Shown piece by piece: positions 6,411 to 14,303 of a DNA stretch of 16,816 nucleotides. The translations under genes and the position numbers were made by a program. Origin of the DNA: an uncultured Clostridia bacterium. Its GTDB lineage: Bacteria; Bacillota; Clostridia; Christensenellales; Aristaeellaceae. The notes under the pieces are model-generated. The model did no database searches, was not told where the DNA came from, and saw nothing but the letters and a program-made list of their open reading frames with translations. The stretch covers positions 1-16,816 of the forward strand of contig CAKTWP010000036.1 of the NCBI GenBank assembly GCA_934630705.1, given 5' to 3'. Numbering within the stretch: position 1 is the stretch's first letter; the number at the start of each line of letters is the position of its first letter.

Positions 6411-8120
6411 TTACTTGCCTTGCTGACGATCATAGGCGCTCTGGGTGGCTTCGATGCAGGCGGAGAGGTTCATCTTCTCCAGCTGGCTGACGTAGTTGTT
6501 CCAGGTAGCGTCGTCTTCGATATCCATGGTGCCGATGGCGTAAGCGGCCCAGGTGGATTCCACGAAGGTGGTGATTTCAGCGTAGTAGTCGGTGATGGCT
6601 TCCTGTTCGTCCTCGGTGTACACCAGGCCGGCCACGACCTTGGAGCGGTCCTCATGATTGATGCTTTCCAGCATGGCATGACGGGCACGATACTCGTTTT
6701 CGTAGCTCATCTTTTCCTTTTCGGTGCCGATGTTGCCCGCCACGGTGTACAGGTCGTTCACTTCCTGAGACAGGATGTTGGGGCCAACCTGCGCCCACCA
6801 GGTGTTCTGCAGCGTGCCCCAGGAGGAGGCGTCAAAGTCATAAACGTTCAGAGGCAGATATTCGGGATTTTCGGTGTCGTCGCCAAAGTAAATCTCGGGA
6901 TAGTTATGGCCGGCTTCTTCCTGCCAGAACTTGAGATATTCGGCGCGCAGGGCTTCATTGTCCTTCACCTGGGCATAGCCAAAGCGGGTGAACGTGGACA
7001 TTTCGACGCCGGTCATGTAATCCAGGAACATGAAGGCAGCCTGAGGATTCTGGCAATTCTTGGTCACCAGGCCGCGCAGGTTGGGCAGCGCAGGGTTGAT
7101 GGCCACGGTAGCGCCCGCAGGGCCTTCCAGCCAGTCCTGACGATCCCACTGATACCGGTCGGGATCATCGGCGGACATATTGGTAGAGGAGAAGCGAGCG
7201 AAAGCACCCACCACATGGGGATCCTGAGACAGGGTGATGGTCAGGGCGTTCTGATCCTGGGTGAACACGGCGGGGTCGATCAGGCCCTCGGCAAACAGCT
7301 TATGCACAAACCGCAGGCCCTCGCGCCAGGCGTCGGTGTTATAAGCCACGCCAATGGTGCCGTTTTCGTCCACGGTCCAGTAATCATTCTGGGTGTAGAC
7401 GAAGGGATCCATCAGGGCACGACGCAGGGTCTTCACCTGATCGGAATAACCGGTCAGCGGAATTTCATCCTTCACGCCATTGCCGTTGGCGTCAGAATCC
7501 CGGAAGGCCACCAGCACATTATACAGCTCTTCGATGGTCTTGGGGGTGCCCAGACCCAGCTTCTCCAGCCACGGTACATAGAAGTTCAGACGGGCGCCGG
7601 ACAGCTCGTTGTTCCAGGTGCCGTTCCAGCCAATGTGGCCGTAGATTTCGCCGTCATAGCTGGTCACGTACTTGAGCGCAGTTTCCAGATCCATGGTGGA
7701 GGTGGTGTCGAAGGATTCCTTCGCCCAGTAGCAGGAATTCTGGAAGTATTCGGTCAGGGGCAGAATCATGCCGGCTTCCGCCCAGGGCATGATCTGATTC
7801 TGCGTGAAGTTGCCCAGAAGCACGTCGGGCAGATCCTCGCCGCCGGCGGCCACGATCAGCTCCAGCTTGGTGCCCATTTCATTGGCGGGGTACACCACGA
7901 AATCCAAATTGATGCCGGTTTTTTCTTCCAGCATTTTCGTCATGGCGTTGGTTTCCCAATCCTCAATGACGGCGCTCTGCTCCACGCCGATGGTCAGGGT
8001 GATGGGCTCGTTCACGATGGGCAGCTGGCCCGGCTCGTTCACGGCCACTTCGGCCACCGCGCCGCCCGTCAGGGACAGGGCCAGCAGCGCAGCCAGGAAC
8101 ACAGAAAGAATTTTACGCAT
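6411..8120 (-). CDS. Extracellular solute-binding protein of the sugar ABC transporter
   Basis: 569 residues, the usual size for LipO-type binding proteins partnering LplB/YtcP permeases. Residues 1-23 are a signal peptide (MRKILSVFLAALLALSLTGG then AVA). The lipobox would be L17-T18-G19-C20, but residue 20 is Gly, so no lipid anchor is predicted; cleavage after AVA23 by signal peptidase I is likely instead. The mature protein has the typical calcium-loop-like DSDANGNGVKDEIPLTGY (about 208-225) and conserved segments such as LPDVLLGN (97-104). It should capture an oligosaccharide and deliver it to the two permeases. The start at ATG 8118-8120 has AAGGAGG 7 bases upstream; the frame extends further upstream to 8195 but without a site. 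It is first in the operon, with promoters at 8181-8214. Confidence 0.93.
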   Translation of the reverse strand: MRKILSVFLAALLALSLTGGAVAEVAVNEPGQLPIVNEPITLTIGVEQSAVIEDWETNAMTKMLEEKTGINLDFVVYPANEMGTKLELIVAAGGEDLPDVLLGNFTQNQIMPWAEAGMILPLTEYFQNSCYWAKESFDTTSTMDLETALKYVTSYDGEIYGHIGWNGTWNNELSGARLNFYVPWLEKLGLGTPKTIEELYNVLVAFRDSDANGNGVKDEIPLTGYSDQVKTLRRALMDPFVYTQNDYWTVDENGTIGVAYNTDAWREGLRFVHKLFAEGLIDPAVFTQDQNALTITLSQDPHVVGAFARFSSTNMSADDPDRYQWDRQDWLEGPAGATVAINPALPNLRGLVTKNCQNPQAAFMFLDYMTGVEMSTFTRFGYAQVKDNEALRAEYLKFWQEEAGHNYPEIYFGDDTENPEYLPLNVYDFDASSWGTLQNTWWAQVGPNILSQEVNDLYTVAGNIGTEKEKMSYENEYRARHAMLESINHEDRSKVVAGLVYTEDEQEAITDYYAEITTFVESTWAAYAIGTMDIEDDATWNNYVSQLEKMNLSACIEATQSAYDRQQGK

Positions 8121-8141
8121 GGGATTGCCTCCTTTTCTATT

Positions 8142-8156
8142 CGTGCCATGGGCACG
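8142..8156 (-). promoter_or_regulatory. Small leader hairpin before the binding-protein gene
   Basis: CGTGCC (8142-8147) and GGCACG (8151-8156) form a 6-pair stem with a 3-base loop between the promoter and the ribosome binding site (8128-8134). It may stabilise the message or tune translation. Confidence 0.35.
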
Positions 8157-8180
8157 GCGGAGCCATCGCTCCTGCTTGTG

Positions 8181-8214
8181 ATGATAGCTTAGCACAGCTA
8201 ATCATGCAAGACAA
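8181..8214 (-). promoter_or_regulatory. Overlapping promoters of the ABC transporter operon with a palindrome
   Basis: Two registers fit on the minus strand: TTGCAT (8204-8209), 17 bases, TATCAT (8181-8186); and TTGTCT (8209-8214), 17 bases, TAAGCT (8186-8191). The palindrome TTAGC-aca-GCTAA (8189-8201) lies within the spacer and could bind a regulator, perhaps the divergently encoded AraC-type protein. Both boxes are below consensus, as expected for an activated promoter. Confidence 0.55.
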
Positions 8215-8319
8215 GTTGAAGTTCTTCCCATAACAGTGATAATGGGGCGCTTTTATGCCAATTTTTCAGGTTGAAATATTCCATTCGTCCTTATTTTCTC
8301 CATATCACGTCCGCAATCA

Positions 8320-8348
8320 TTGACTTTTTACGTTGTTCAAGGTATACT
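8320..8348 (+). promoter_or_regulatory. Promoter of the AraC-type regulator gene
   Basis: TTGACT (8320-8325), a 17-base spacer, then TATACT (8343-8348). It is close to consensus, suggesting steady expression of the regulator and possibly of the genes behind it. Confidence 0.78.
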
Positions 8349-8395
8349 TGATTGGTTAGAATTTGATCGGATAAGCCATCCTGCAGGAAGAAAGG

Positions 8396-10660
8396 ATGTC
8401 CTTTATGAAGAAGAAAAGCGGCCTGCCCGTTCTGGTGCAGTTTTTTATATCCCATTTTGTGCTGATCCTGGTTTTCGTGGTGGGACTTTTGTTCATTAAT
8501 ATGAGCTATTCCAATATCCTCCACCGTGTCGTGGCCGACACGGCCCAGCAGGAGCTGCGCAAATCCGCCGAGCAGATGCAGACCCGGCTGGACGAGCTGC
8601 AAAGCAGCGCCTTCAGCCTGGCCCGGGAGGACGCCATCGGCCAGTTCAGTGCTGCTCCGCGCATCAGCGTGGAGGAGCTGGCGCTGGTGTATAAGCTCAA
8701 TCAGCGGGTGCTGGCCAGCTATTCCAATAACCAGCTGGTGAGCAGCGCAATGGTGTATTTTGTAAACAGCGGCAGCGCTTGGGTAAACCAGAGCTTTCTG
8801 GATAATGGTCTGGTGCAGGCCGCCGGCAAGGATTATCGGATCAATAATCTCCCCTTCGAAGCCTTCTTTCAGGCCCGCCAGCTGGACAGACGCATTTCCT
8901 GCATGGAAATGGCCCATGTTTCCCTGTTGGGCGCGGAGCAGGAGCAGTTGATTGTTTCCTTTGATCTTTATCCCCTGTCCAATTTCAAAAACCGGGCCTA
9001 TGCGGCCTTCCTGCTGAATATGGAGCAGGTAAACGGATTGCTTTCTTCCTCTCCCGGAAACAATGAATCCGGACTGTTTTACATTCTGGACGCATCTGGC
9101 TCCCCCGTCTTTGTGCGATCAGGAAGCGAGGATGTGTATCCTCAGGATGAAGCGCCCCAGACGGATATGCTTTCTGAAAATAAAGACCATATTCTGTTTT
9201 CCTGTCAGCCGGAAGGCAGCGCTTATACCTATTATCTTTCCCTGCCCACCAGCTATATTTCCTCCCGGGTCTGGGCGGGACAGCGCACCAGCCTGTTCGT
9301 GGCCATCGCCGCCTTCCTGCTGGCGCTGGGGCTGGCCTGGTATATGGCGCGGATTCACGCCAGGCCCGTGCAGCAGCTGGTGGAGCTTGCGCCCATTTCC
9401 GTCTCCGGAGATCGAAACGAATTTCATGTTCTGAGCGCATCCCTGAATCGCCTGCTGCAGGATAAGGGCCAGATGGAGGAAGCCCTGAGCCGCCAGATGG
9501 TGCTGCAGAAGAATGCGGTCTTTTCCAAGCTGTTTTCCTTCGGCTATCGCTCTGAGGATGATGCGCTGGAAGCCCTGTCCAAGGTGGATGTTCTGCCTGA
9601 GGGCGAGGCGATTACCGCCGCTTATCTCCATTTTATGCATTTTGACGATATGGATAGCCTGTCCGCACGGGTGGTGCTGTCCACGATGCTCAGCGCCGCG
9701 GTGCCGGGGCTGCTGTGCGCCTGTCCCATGTCCGATCATTCGTATGCCCTTTGCGTTTCGCTGACGCAGGGCCGCCCCATTTCCGTCCTTCGGGAGCAGT
9801 TGGAGCGCGCCCTTGCCCAGATCCGCCAAGAATATAAGTTCAGCGTCACCTGCGTGATCGGCCCGGCCAAGGAAGCTTTGCTGGATCTGCCGGCTTCTTT
9901 GCAATGCGCCCGGCGGGCCTATTACGCCCTTGATCTGGCCCAGCACGGGCAAGTATTTGTGGCTGACGCGCAGGAGCAGAGCCAGGAAATGGCCTGGCAG
10001 CTCCCGGAAGTGACCAAGCACCAGCTGATGAACCTGTGCCAGGCCGGGGATATGGACATGCTGGAGCGGGTGCTGCGGGATTTTTTTGACGCCCAAATGC
10101 GCAAATGGGCCCCCAGCCGCCTGGAAATAGAGCAGCTCAGCTTTGATCTGCGGGGCATGATGATTCATTTGCAGCAGATGACCCAGGGGCTCAGCCTGGA
10201 GCCGGTGGCGCTGGCAATCAACACCCTGCCCTCCCTGCAGGAGCCCGGACAGCTGCTGGAGCAATCCCTGCAAATCTTCCGCGCCTTCTGTCGGCAGATG
10301 ACTGCCTACAAGGCCAACAGCTCCCATCGGCTGTATACCCAGATTCGCGCGTTCATCCAGCAGCATTATATGGAGCAGAGCCTGTCTCTCACCCGGATTG
10401 CCGATCAATTCAACATGAACGAAAAATATCTTTCTCAGCTCTATAAAAAAGAAGGAAACCTGAACCTGGCCGCCGAAATCGAAGAGCTGCGGCTCAAGCG
10501 CGCCACGGAGTTAATGGCCAATCCGGATTTGTCGCTGGCGGAAATCTGCGAAAGCTGCGGCTACGGCAGCCTCAATTCCTTCTATAAGGCCTTTAAGCGG
10601 GTGTATGCCGTGAGCCCCAGCAGTTTCCGTAAAACCATGTATCAGTCCCCCCAGCCGTAA
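8396..10660 (+). CDS. Membrane-spanning AraC-family sensor regulator
   Basis: 754 residues. Membrane segment 1 (about 13-36) is followed by an extracytoplasmic region of about 260 residues with a Cache-like look (helices about 40-80, then mixed strands). Membrane segment 2 (about 298-318) has no clear HAMP domain after it. A cytosolic linker (320-640) includes a YesN/GGDEF-like region (TAAYLHFMHFDDM...VTCVIGPAKEAL). The C-terminal AraC DNA-binding domain (about 648-748) has two helix-turn-helix units (SLTRIADQFNMNEKYLSQLYKKE and SLAEICESCGYGSLNSFYKAFKR). It most likely senses a sugar outside the cell and activates the divergent transporter operon and its own downstream genes. The start is uncertain: ATG 8396 and ATG 8405 are both plausible (AAAGGA lies 8 bases before the second). 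The family is sure; the ligand is unknown. Confidence 0.93.
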   Translation: MSFMKKKSGLPVLVQFFISHFVLILVFVVGLLFINMSYSNILHRVVADTAQQELRKSAEQMQTRLDELQSSAFSLAREDAIGQFSAAPRISVEELALVYKLNQRVLASYSNNQLVSSAMVYFVNSGSAWVNQSFLDNGLVQAAGKDYRINNLPFEAFFQARQLDRRISCMEMAHVSLLGAEQEQLIVSFDLYPLSNFKNRAYAAFLLNMEQVNGLLSSSPGNNESGLFYILDASGSPVFVRSGSEDVYPQDEAPQTDMLSENKDHILFSCQPEGSAYTYYLSLPTSYISSRVWAGQRTSLFVAIAAFLLALGLAWYMARIHARPVQQLVELAPISVSGDRNEFHVLSASLNRLLQDKGQMEEALSRQMVLQKNAVFSKLFSFGYRSEDDALEALSKVDVLPEGEAITAAYLHFMHFDDMDSLSARVVLSTMLSAAVPGLLCACPMSDHSYALCVSLTQGRPISVLREQLERALAQIRQEYKFSVTCVIGPAKEALLDLPASLQCARRAYYALDLAQHGQVFVADAQEQSQEMAWQLPEVTKHQLMNLCQAGDMDMLERVLRDFFDAQMRKWAPSRLEIEQLSFDLRGMMIHLQQMTQGLSLEPVALAINTLPSLQEPGQLLEQSLQIFRAFCRQMTAYKANSSHRLYTQIRAFIQQHYMEQSLSLTRIADQFNMNEKYLSQLYKKEGNLNLAAEIEELRLKRATELMANPDLSLAEICESCGYGSLNSFYKAFKRVYAVSPSSFRKTMYQSPQP

Positions 10661-10675
10661 AAGCGGCTTTATGCT
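10653..10675 (+). terminator. Weak hairpin at the end of the regulator gene
   Basis: AGCCG (10653-10657) and CGGCT (10664-10668) form a 5-pair stem around the stop codon, followed by TTATGCTTTCATTTTT. It may be a partial terminator before the glycosidase gene. No promoter is visible between here and 10703, so some read-through must serve the next genes. Confidence 0.35.
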
Positions 10676-10702
10676 TTCATTTTTAAAGGGAGTGTTTTTG
10701 CC

Positions 10703-11599
10703 ATGCTGTTTGAAGATTTCGAAGGAAACAAAACGTCCTTTGCCAAGGATCCCTGCGTAATTCGTTTTCAGGGGCGCTATTATCTGTATTATACCAAGCA
10801 TGATCCACAGACCGATCTGTACGGCGTGGGCATCGCCGTGACGGATGACCTGACCCATTATGAGATACTGGGCGTGCTGCGCAGCGAGCTTCCCGGGGAG
10901 GGCCGTGGCATGTGCGCCCCCGCCGCGATCGTATTGGACGGGGTAATTCATCTGTTCTATCAGAGCTACGGCCAGTTCCCCCGGGATTACATCTGCCATG
11001 CCACCTCCCGGGACGGCGTGCATTTTGACCGGGATCAGAGCAACCCCGTCTTCCGCCCCCAGGGCGATTGGAACTGCGGCCGGGCCATTGATGCGGACGT
11101 GGTAGCATTTGACGGCAAGCTGTATCTCTATTTTGCCTCCCGGGATCCGGAAATGAAGCTTCAGCTGCTGGGCGTGGCCACCGCGCCGCTGGACAGCGAT
11201 TTCTCCCGGGACGCCTGGACCCAGCAAAATCTGGACGCGCCCATTCTTTTCCCCCAGCTGCCCTGGGAGCAGCAGTGCATCGAGGCGCCGGCCGCCTGCG
11301 TGCACGATGGAAGGATTTATATGTTCTATGCGGGGGCGTATAACTGCTGCCCCCAGCAGATTGGCTGCGCCGTCAGCACCGACGGGGTGCATTTCACCCG
11401 CCTGTTCCAGGAGCCGCTGATGGCCAATGGCCCCGTGGGCAGCTGGAATGAAAGCGAATCCGGTCATCCCTATGTGTATGAGGATGAGGGCGTCTATCAC
11501 CTGTTCTATCAGGGCAGCGATGATAAGGGAAAAACCTGGCGGCTCTCCCGGGTGCAGGTGGATTTTGACGCAAAGGGCCTTCCCTATATTGTGAAATAA
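10703..11599 (+). CDS. Five-bladed-propeller glycosidase, GH43/GH130/GH117-like
   Basis: 298 residues with no signal peptide, so cytosolic. The repeating blade pattern is clear: FAKDPCVIRFQGRYYLYYT (13-31), APAAIVLDGVIHLFYQSYG (72-90), IDADVVAFDGKLYLYFASR (129-147), IEAPAACVHDGRIYMFYAG (193-211), SGHPYVYEDEGVYHLFYQG (253-271). Candidate acidic residues by analogy with GH43 are Asp16, Asp130 and Glu194, one per blade; His255 may bind the substrate. Enzymes of this fold act on arabinosides, xylosides, anhydro-galactosides or mannosides, and the exact family cannot be told by eye. It starts at ATG 10703 with AAAGGGAG about 10 bases upstream. It lies 42 bases after the regulator and 12 before the DUF362 gene, so probably the same operon. 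Likely job: cleaving the imported oligosaccharide. Confidence 0.82.
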   Translation: MLFEDFEGNKTSFAKDPCVIRFQGRYYLYYTKHDPQTDLYGVGIAVTDDLTHYEILGVLRSELPGEGRGMCAPAAIVLDGVIHLFYQSYGQFPRDYICHATSRDGVHFDRDQSNPVFRPQGDWNCGRAIDADVVAFDGKLYLYFASRDPEMKLQLLGVATAPLDSDFSRDAWTQQNLDAPILFPQLPWEQQCIEAPAACVHDGRIYMFYAGAYNCCPQQIGCAVSTDGVHFTRLFQEPLMANGPVGSWNESESGHPYVYEDEGVYHLFYQGSDDKGKTWRLSRVQVDFDAKGLPYIVK

Positions 11600-11611
11600 G
11601 GGGCGATCAGC

Positions 11612-12787
11612 ATGGAAACGCGGCAGGCGACAGTGGCCCTGGCGCCCTGCGAAAGCTACGAGCAGGCGCAGGTGGATCAGGCTGTGGCCACAGGCGTGGC
11701 GCTGCTGGGCGGCATCTCGCGGTTCGTTTCTCCCAGGGAGCAGATTCTGCTTAAGCCCAATCTGCTCAGCCGCGCCCTGCCCCAGCGGGCGGTCACCACC
11801 CATCCGGTGGTGTTTTCGGCGGTCTGCCGCCTGCTGCGGGAAAAGGGTTATGCCCATCTGACCTATGGCGACAGCCCCGGCAACATTACCGCTACCCCCG
11901 AAAAAGCAGCGGAAGGCTGCGGCATTCAGGCAGCAGCGGCCCAATGGCAGGTGCCGATGGGGGATTTTTCCGACGGCAGTCTGGTTTCTTTTCCCCAGGG
12001 CCAATGCAGCCACAGCTTTATGCTGTGCCGCGCCGTGCAGCAGGCGGATGCGGTAATCAATCTGCCCAAGATGAAAACCCACGCCCTGGAGCGAATTACC
12101 GGCGCGGTGAAAAACCTGTATGGCTGCATTGCCGGAGGCAACAAAGCCGCAGGCCATGCCCATTATCCGGATTCGGATGTGTTTGCCCGGATGCTGTGCG
12201 ATTTGAACGCCTGCGTCAAACCCCGGCTGCATATTCTGGACGGCATTACCGCAATGGAGGGCAACGGCCCCACCTCGGGCACGCCGGTTCACATGGGCGT
12301 GCTGCTGTTTTCCGATGATCCCGTGGCGCTGGACAGCGTGTTTGCCAGCCTGGTGGCGCTGTCCCCCGCCCTGGTGCCCACCTGCGCCGCAGGGGAAGCG
12401 CAGGGGCTGGGCGTAATGGAGCCGGCACGAATCCGCGTGGTCACGCCGGAGGGCCCTCTGTCTGTGGCGCAGGCTGCGGCGCAATATGGCAATCCCGGCT
12501 TTGACGTGTTCCGAGGTACGCTGAAAAAGGGGCTGGCGGCCAAGCTGCTGCCGCTGCTGCCCTGCCTGCAGGATCGTCCCCGGGTGGATACAGCCAAATG
12601 TATCGGTTGCGGGCTGTGTCAGCAGTCCTGCCCGGTGGAAAGCAAGGCCGTGAAGGCCGGAAACGGCCAGAAGGCGAAATATGACTACGCCAAGTGTATC
12701 CGCTGCTTCTGCTGCCAGGAAATGTGCCCGGCCAAGGCCATTTCCGTGCATCGCAGCTGGCTCAATCACCTGCTGGGCGGAAAATAA
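11612..12787 (+). CDS. DUF362 protein with two 4Fe-4S ferredoxin motifs
   Basis: 391 residues, cytosolic. The DUF362 domain (PF04015) spans about 5-270, with ILLKPNLLS (45-53), TYGDSPG (84-90), VINLPKMKTHALERITGAVKN (from 148) and HILDGITAMEGNGPTSGTP (207-225). The C-terminus has two cluster-binding motifs: Cys330-333-336-340 (CIGCGLCQQSCP) and Cys362-365-368-372 (CIRCFCCQEMCP). It is therefore an iron-sulfur electron-transfer or redox protein; the reaction of the family is unknown. It starts at ATG 11612 with AAGGGG about 9 bases upstream, 12 bases after the glycosidase stop, so translation is probably coupled. Its tight link to a glycosidase and a sugar sensor is unusual and hints at a redox step on the sugar or its aglycone. 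Confidence 0.9.
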   Translation: METRQATVALAPCESYEQAQVDQAVATGVALLGGISRFVSPREQILLKPNLLSRALPQRAVTTHPVVFSAVCRLLREKGYAHLTYGDSPGNITATPEKAAEGCGIQAAAAQWQVPMGDFSDGSLVSFPQGQCSHSFMLCRAVQQADAVINLPKMKTHALERITGAVKNLYGCIAGGNKAAGHAHYPDSDVFARMLCDLNACVKPRLHILDGITAMEGNGPTSGTPVHMGVLLFSDDPVALDSVFASLVALSPALVPTCAAGEAQGLGVMEPARIRVVTPEGPLSVAQAAAQYGNPGFDVFRGTLKKGLAAKLLPLLPCLQDRPRVDTAKCIGCGLCQQSCPVESKAVKAGNGQKAKYDYAKCIRCFCCQEMCPAKAISVHRSWLNHLLGGK

Positions 12788-12820
12788 GCAGGCCTTTTGC
12801 CCCAGCTTCCCGCAAGCTTC

Positions 12821-12885
12821 AGCCGCATCCCAGGTCGGCCATCCGCCCCATTTCTGCGCGGATTTTCGGCTTGACGGATGCGGCT
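12821..12885 (+). repeat. Long imperfect hairpin upstream of fucO
   Basis: The outer arms AGCCGCATCC (12821-12830) and GGATGCGGCT (12876-12885) pair perfectly. Inside them GTC/GAC, GCC/GGC and ATCCGC/GCGGAT (12841-12846 with 12858-12863) continue the stem with small bulges, about 22 pairs in total. It is followed by TTTCCC only, so it is a poor classical terminator, although it lies 33 bases after the DUF362 stop. Its right arm overlaps the -35 box of the next promoter. Confidence 0.6.
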
Positions 12886-12900
12886 TTCCCGTGGTATCAT
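12871..12900 (+). promoter_or_regulatory. Promoter of the fucO-type gene
   Basis: TTGACG (12871-12876), an 18-base spacer, then TATCAT (12895-12900). The leader of about 65 bases ends in AAGGAGG, 10 bases before the ATG. The -35 box is embedded in the right arm of the hairpin at 12821-12885. Confidence 0.65.
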
Positions 12901-12972
12901 GGCAATGGATATAACCTGCATCGATTCAAATCACCCGCATAAAAACAACCTATCATAAGGAGGAACCTGCTC

Positions 12973-14121
12973 ATGGCTGGACGGATTGTTCTCAACACCA
13001 TTTCCTATCACGGCAAGGGCGCCATTGCGGAAATTCCCGGCGTGCTGAAATCCCGGGGGTATCAGAAGGCCTTCGTCTGCTCGGATCCGGATCTGGTGCG
13101 CTTCGGCGTGACCGGGAAGGTGACTTCCCTGCTGGATGCGGCCCAGATTCCCTATACCCTCTTTGATGAGATTAAGCCCAATCCCACCATCGAAAACGTG
13201 CAGGCGGGCGTGGCCGCCTTCCAGGCATCCGGCGCGGATTGCATTATTGCCATCGGCGGCGGCTCCTCGATGGACACAGCCAAGGGCATCGGCATTATCA
13301 TCAAGAATCCCGAATTTGCCGACGTGCGCTCTCTGGAGGGCGTGGCTCCCACCAAGGAGCACGCGGTATTCACCATCGCCGTGCCCACCACTGCCGGCAC
13401 CGCTGCGGAGGTGACCATCAATTACGTGATCACCGATGTGGAAAAGAAGCGCAAGTTCGTCTGTGTGGACACCAACGACATCCCCGAAATCGCCGTGGTG
13501 GATCCGGACATGATGGCCTCCATGCCCAAGGGCCTCACCGCCGCCACCGGCATGGATGCCCTCACTCACGCCATTGAGGGCTACATCACCAAGGCCGCCT
13601 GGGAAATGACGGACATGTTCCATCTCAAGGCCATTGAGCTGATCAGCCGCCACCTGCGGGGCGCGGTTGCCAACACGCCCGAGGGCCGGGAAGGCATGGC
13701 GCTGGCCCAGTATATTGCCGGCATGGGCTTCAGCAATGTAGGCTTGGGCATTGTGCATTCCATGGCTCACGGCCTGGGCGCGCTGTATGACACGCCCCAC
13801 GGCGTGGCCAATGCCATCATCCTGCCCACCGTCATGGAATACAACGCCCCCTGCACCGGTGAAAAATATCGGGACATCGCCAAGGCAATGGGCGTGGAGG
13901 GCACCGAGAAGATGACCCAGGCGGAATACCGCCAGGCCGCCGTGGATGCGGTGAAGCAGCTGGCCGCCGATGTGGGCATTCCCGCCGATCTGAAAGCCAT
14001 TGTGAAGGACGAGGATGTGCAGTTCCTGGCCAAATCCGCCTTTGCGGACGCCTGCCGCCCCGGCAATCCCCGGGACACCTCTGTAGAGGAAATCGCCGCG
14101 CTGTATCGGAAGCTGATGTAA
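12973..14121 (+). CDS. fucO: Lactaldehyde reductase (iron-containing alcohol dehydrogenase)
   Basis: 382 residues, the same length as E. coli FucO. It shares long identical stretches with it from memory: NPEFADVRSLEG (112-123), TTAGTAAEVTINYVITD (139-155), KFVCVD (161-166), DALTHAIEGYIT (195-206), GMGFSNVGLG (250-259) and TPHGVANAI (274-282). Nucleotide-binding GGGS is at 95-98. Expected metal ligands are Asp195, His199, His262 and His276, all present. The enzyme reduces L-lactaldehyde to 1,2-propanediol with NADH, the fermentative end of L-fucose and L-rhamnose breakdown. It starts at ATG 12973 with AAGGAGG upstream. It has its own promoter, so it is probably expressed separately from the genes before it. 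The family is sure; the substrate is strongly suggested by similarity, but other short aldehydes are possible. Confidence 0.9.
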   Translation: MAGRIVLNTISYHGKGAIAEIPGVLKSRGYQKAFVCSDPDLVRFGVTGKVTSLLDAAQIPYTLFDEIKPNPTIENVQAGVAAFQASGADCIIAIGGGSSMDTAKGIGIIIKNPEFADVRSLEGVAPTKEHAVFTIAVPTTAGTAAEVTINYVITDVEKKRKFVCVDTNDIPEIAVVDPDMMASMPKGLTAATGMDALTHAIEGYITKAAWEMTDMFHLKAIELISRHLRGAVANTPEGREGMALAQYIAGMGFSNVGLGIVHSMAHGLGALYDTPHGVANAIILPTVMEYNAPCTGEKYRDIAKAMGVEGTEKMTQAEYRQAAVDAVKQLAADVGIPADLKAIVKDEDVQFLAKSAFADACRPGNPRDTSVEEIAALYRKLM

Positions 14122-14140
14122 CAAAAGTATTTTGAAGATT

Positions 14141-14184
14141 TGCGGGGGAACCGTTCTTTGCGGACAAAGAACGGTTCCCCCGCA
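14141..14184. repeat. Perfect 20-pair palindrome after fucO
   Basis: The left arm (14141-14160, starting TGCGGGGGAACCG) pairs perfectly with the right arm (14165-14184, ending CGGTTCCCCCGCA) around the loop CGGA. No T-run follows on either strand, so it is not a classical terminator. Weaker complementarity continues outward (TTTTGAAG on the left, CTTCCAAGAAA on the right), which suggests a larger, decayed palindromic element of about 14127-14202, possibly a dispersed intergenic repeat. Confidence 0.75.
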
Positions 14185-14303
14185 CCCCTTCCAAGAAATC
14201 CACAAGGGTAAATCATGCTTATCAATATGCAGGAAGATGCTTCTGCATCAAAAGCACCCTCCCGCGCCCTCCCCAAAACCGATCGGGATATTATGCATTT
14301 TTC

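Noticed and set aside
4507..6426. 639-residue plus-strand open frame
   Set aside because: Antisense to both permeases, extremely His/Gln/Gly rich and lacking any domain; it spans two real genes.
6420..8192. 590-residue plus-strand open frame
   Set aside because: Antisense shadow of the binding-protein gene, with His/Gly-rich composition and no ribosome binding site.
10511..12769. 752-residue minus-strand open frame
   Set aside because: Covers three clearly real plus-strand genes in antisense; composition is typical of a shadow frame.
12931..14205. 424-residue minus-strand open frame
   Set aside because: Antisense of fucO; Gly/His rich, no domain.
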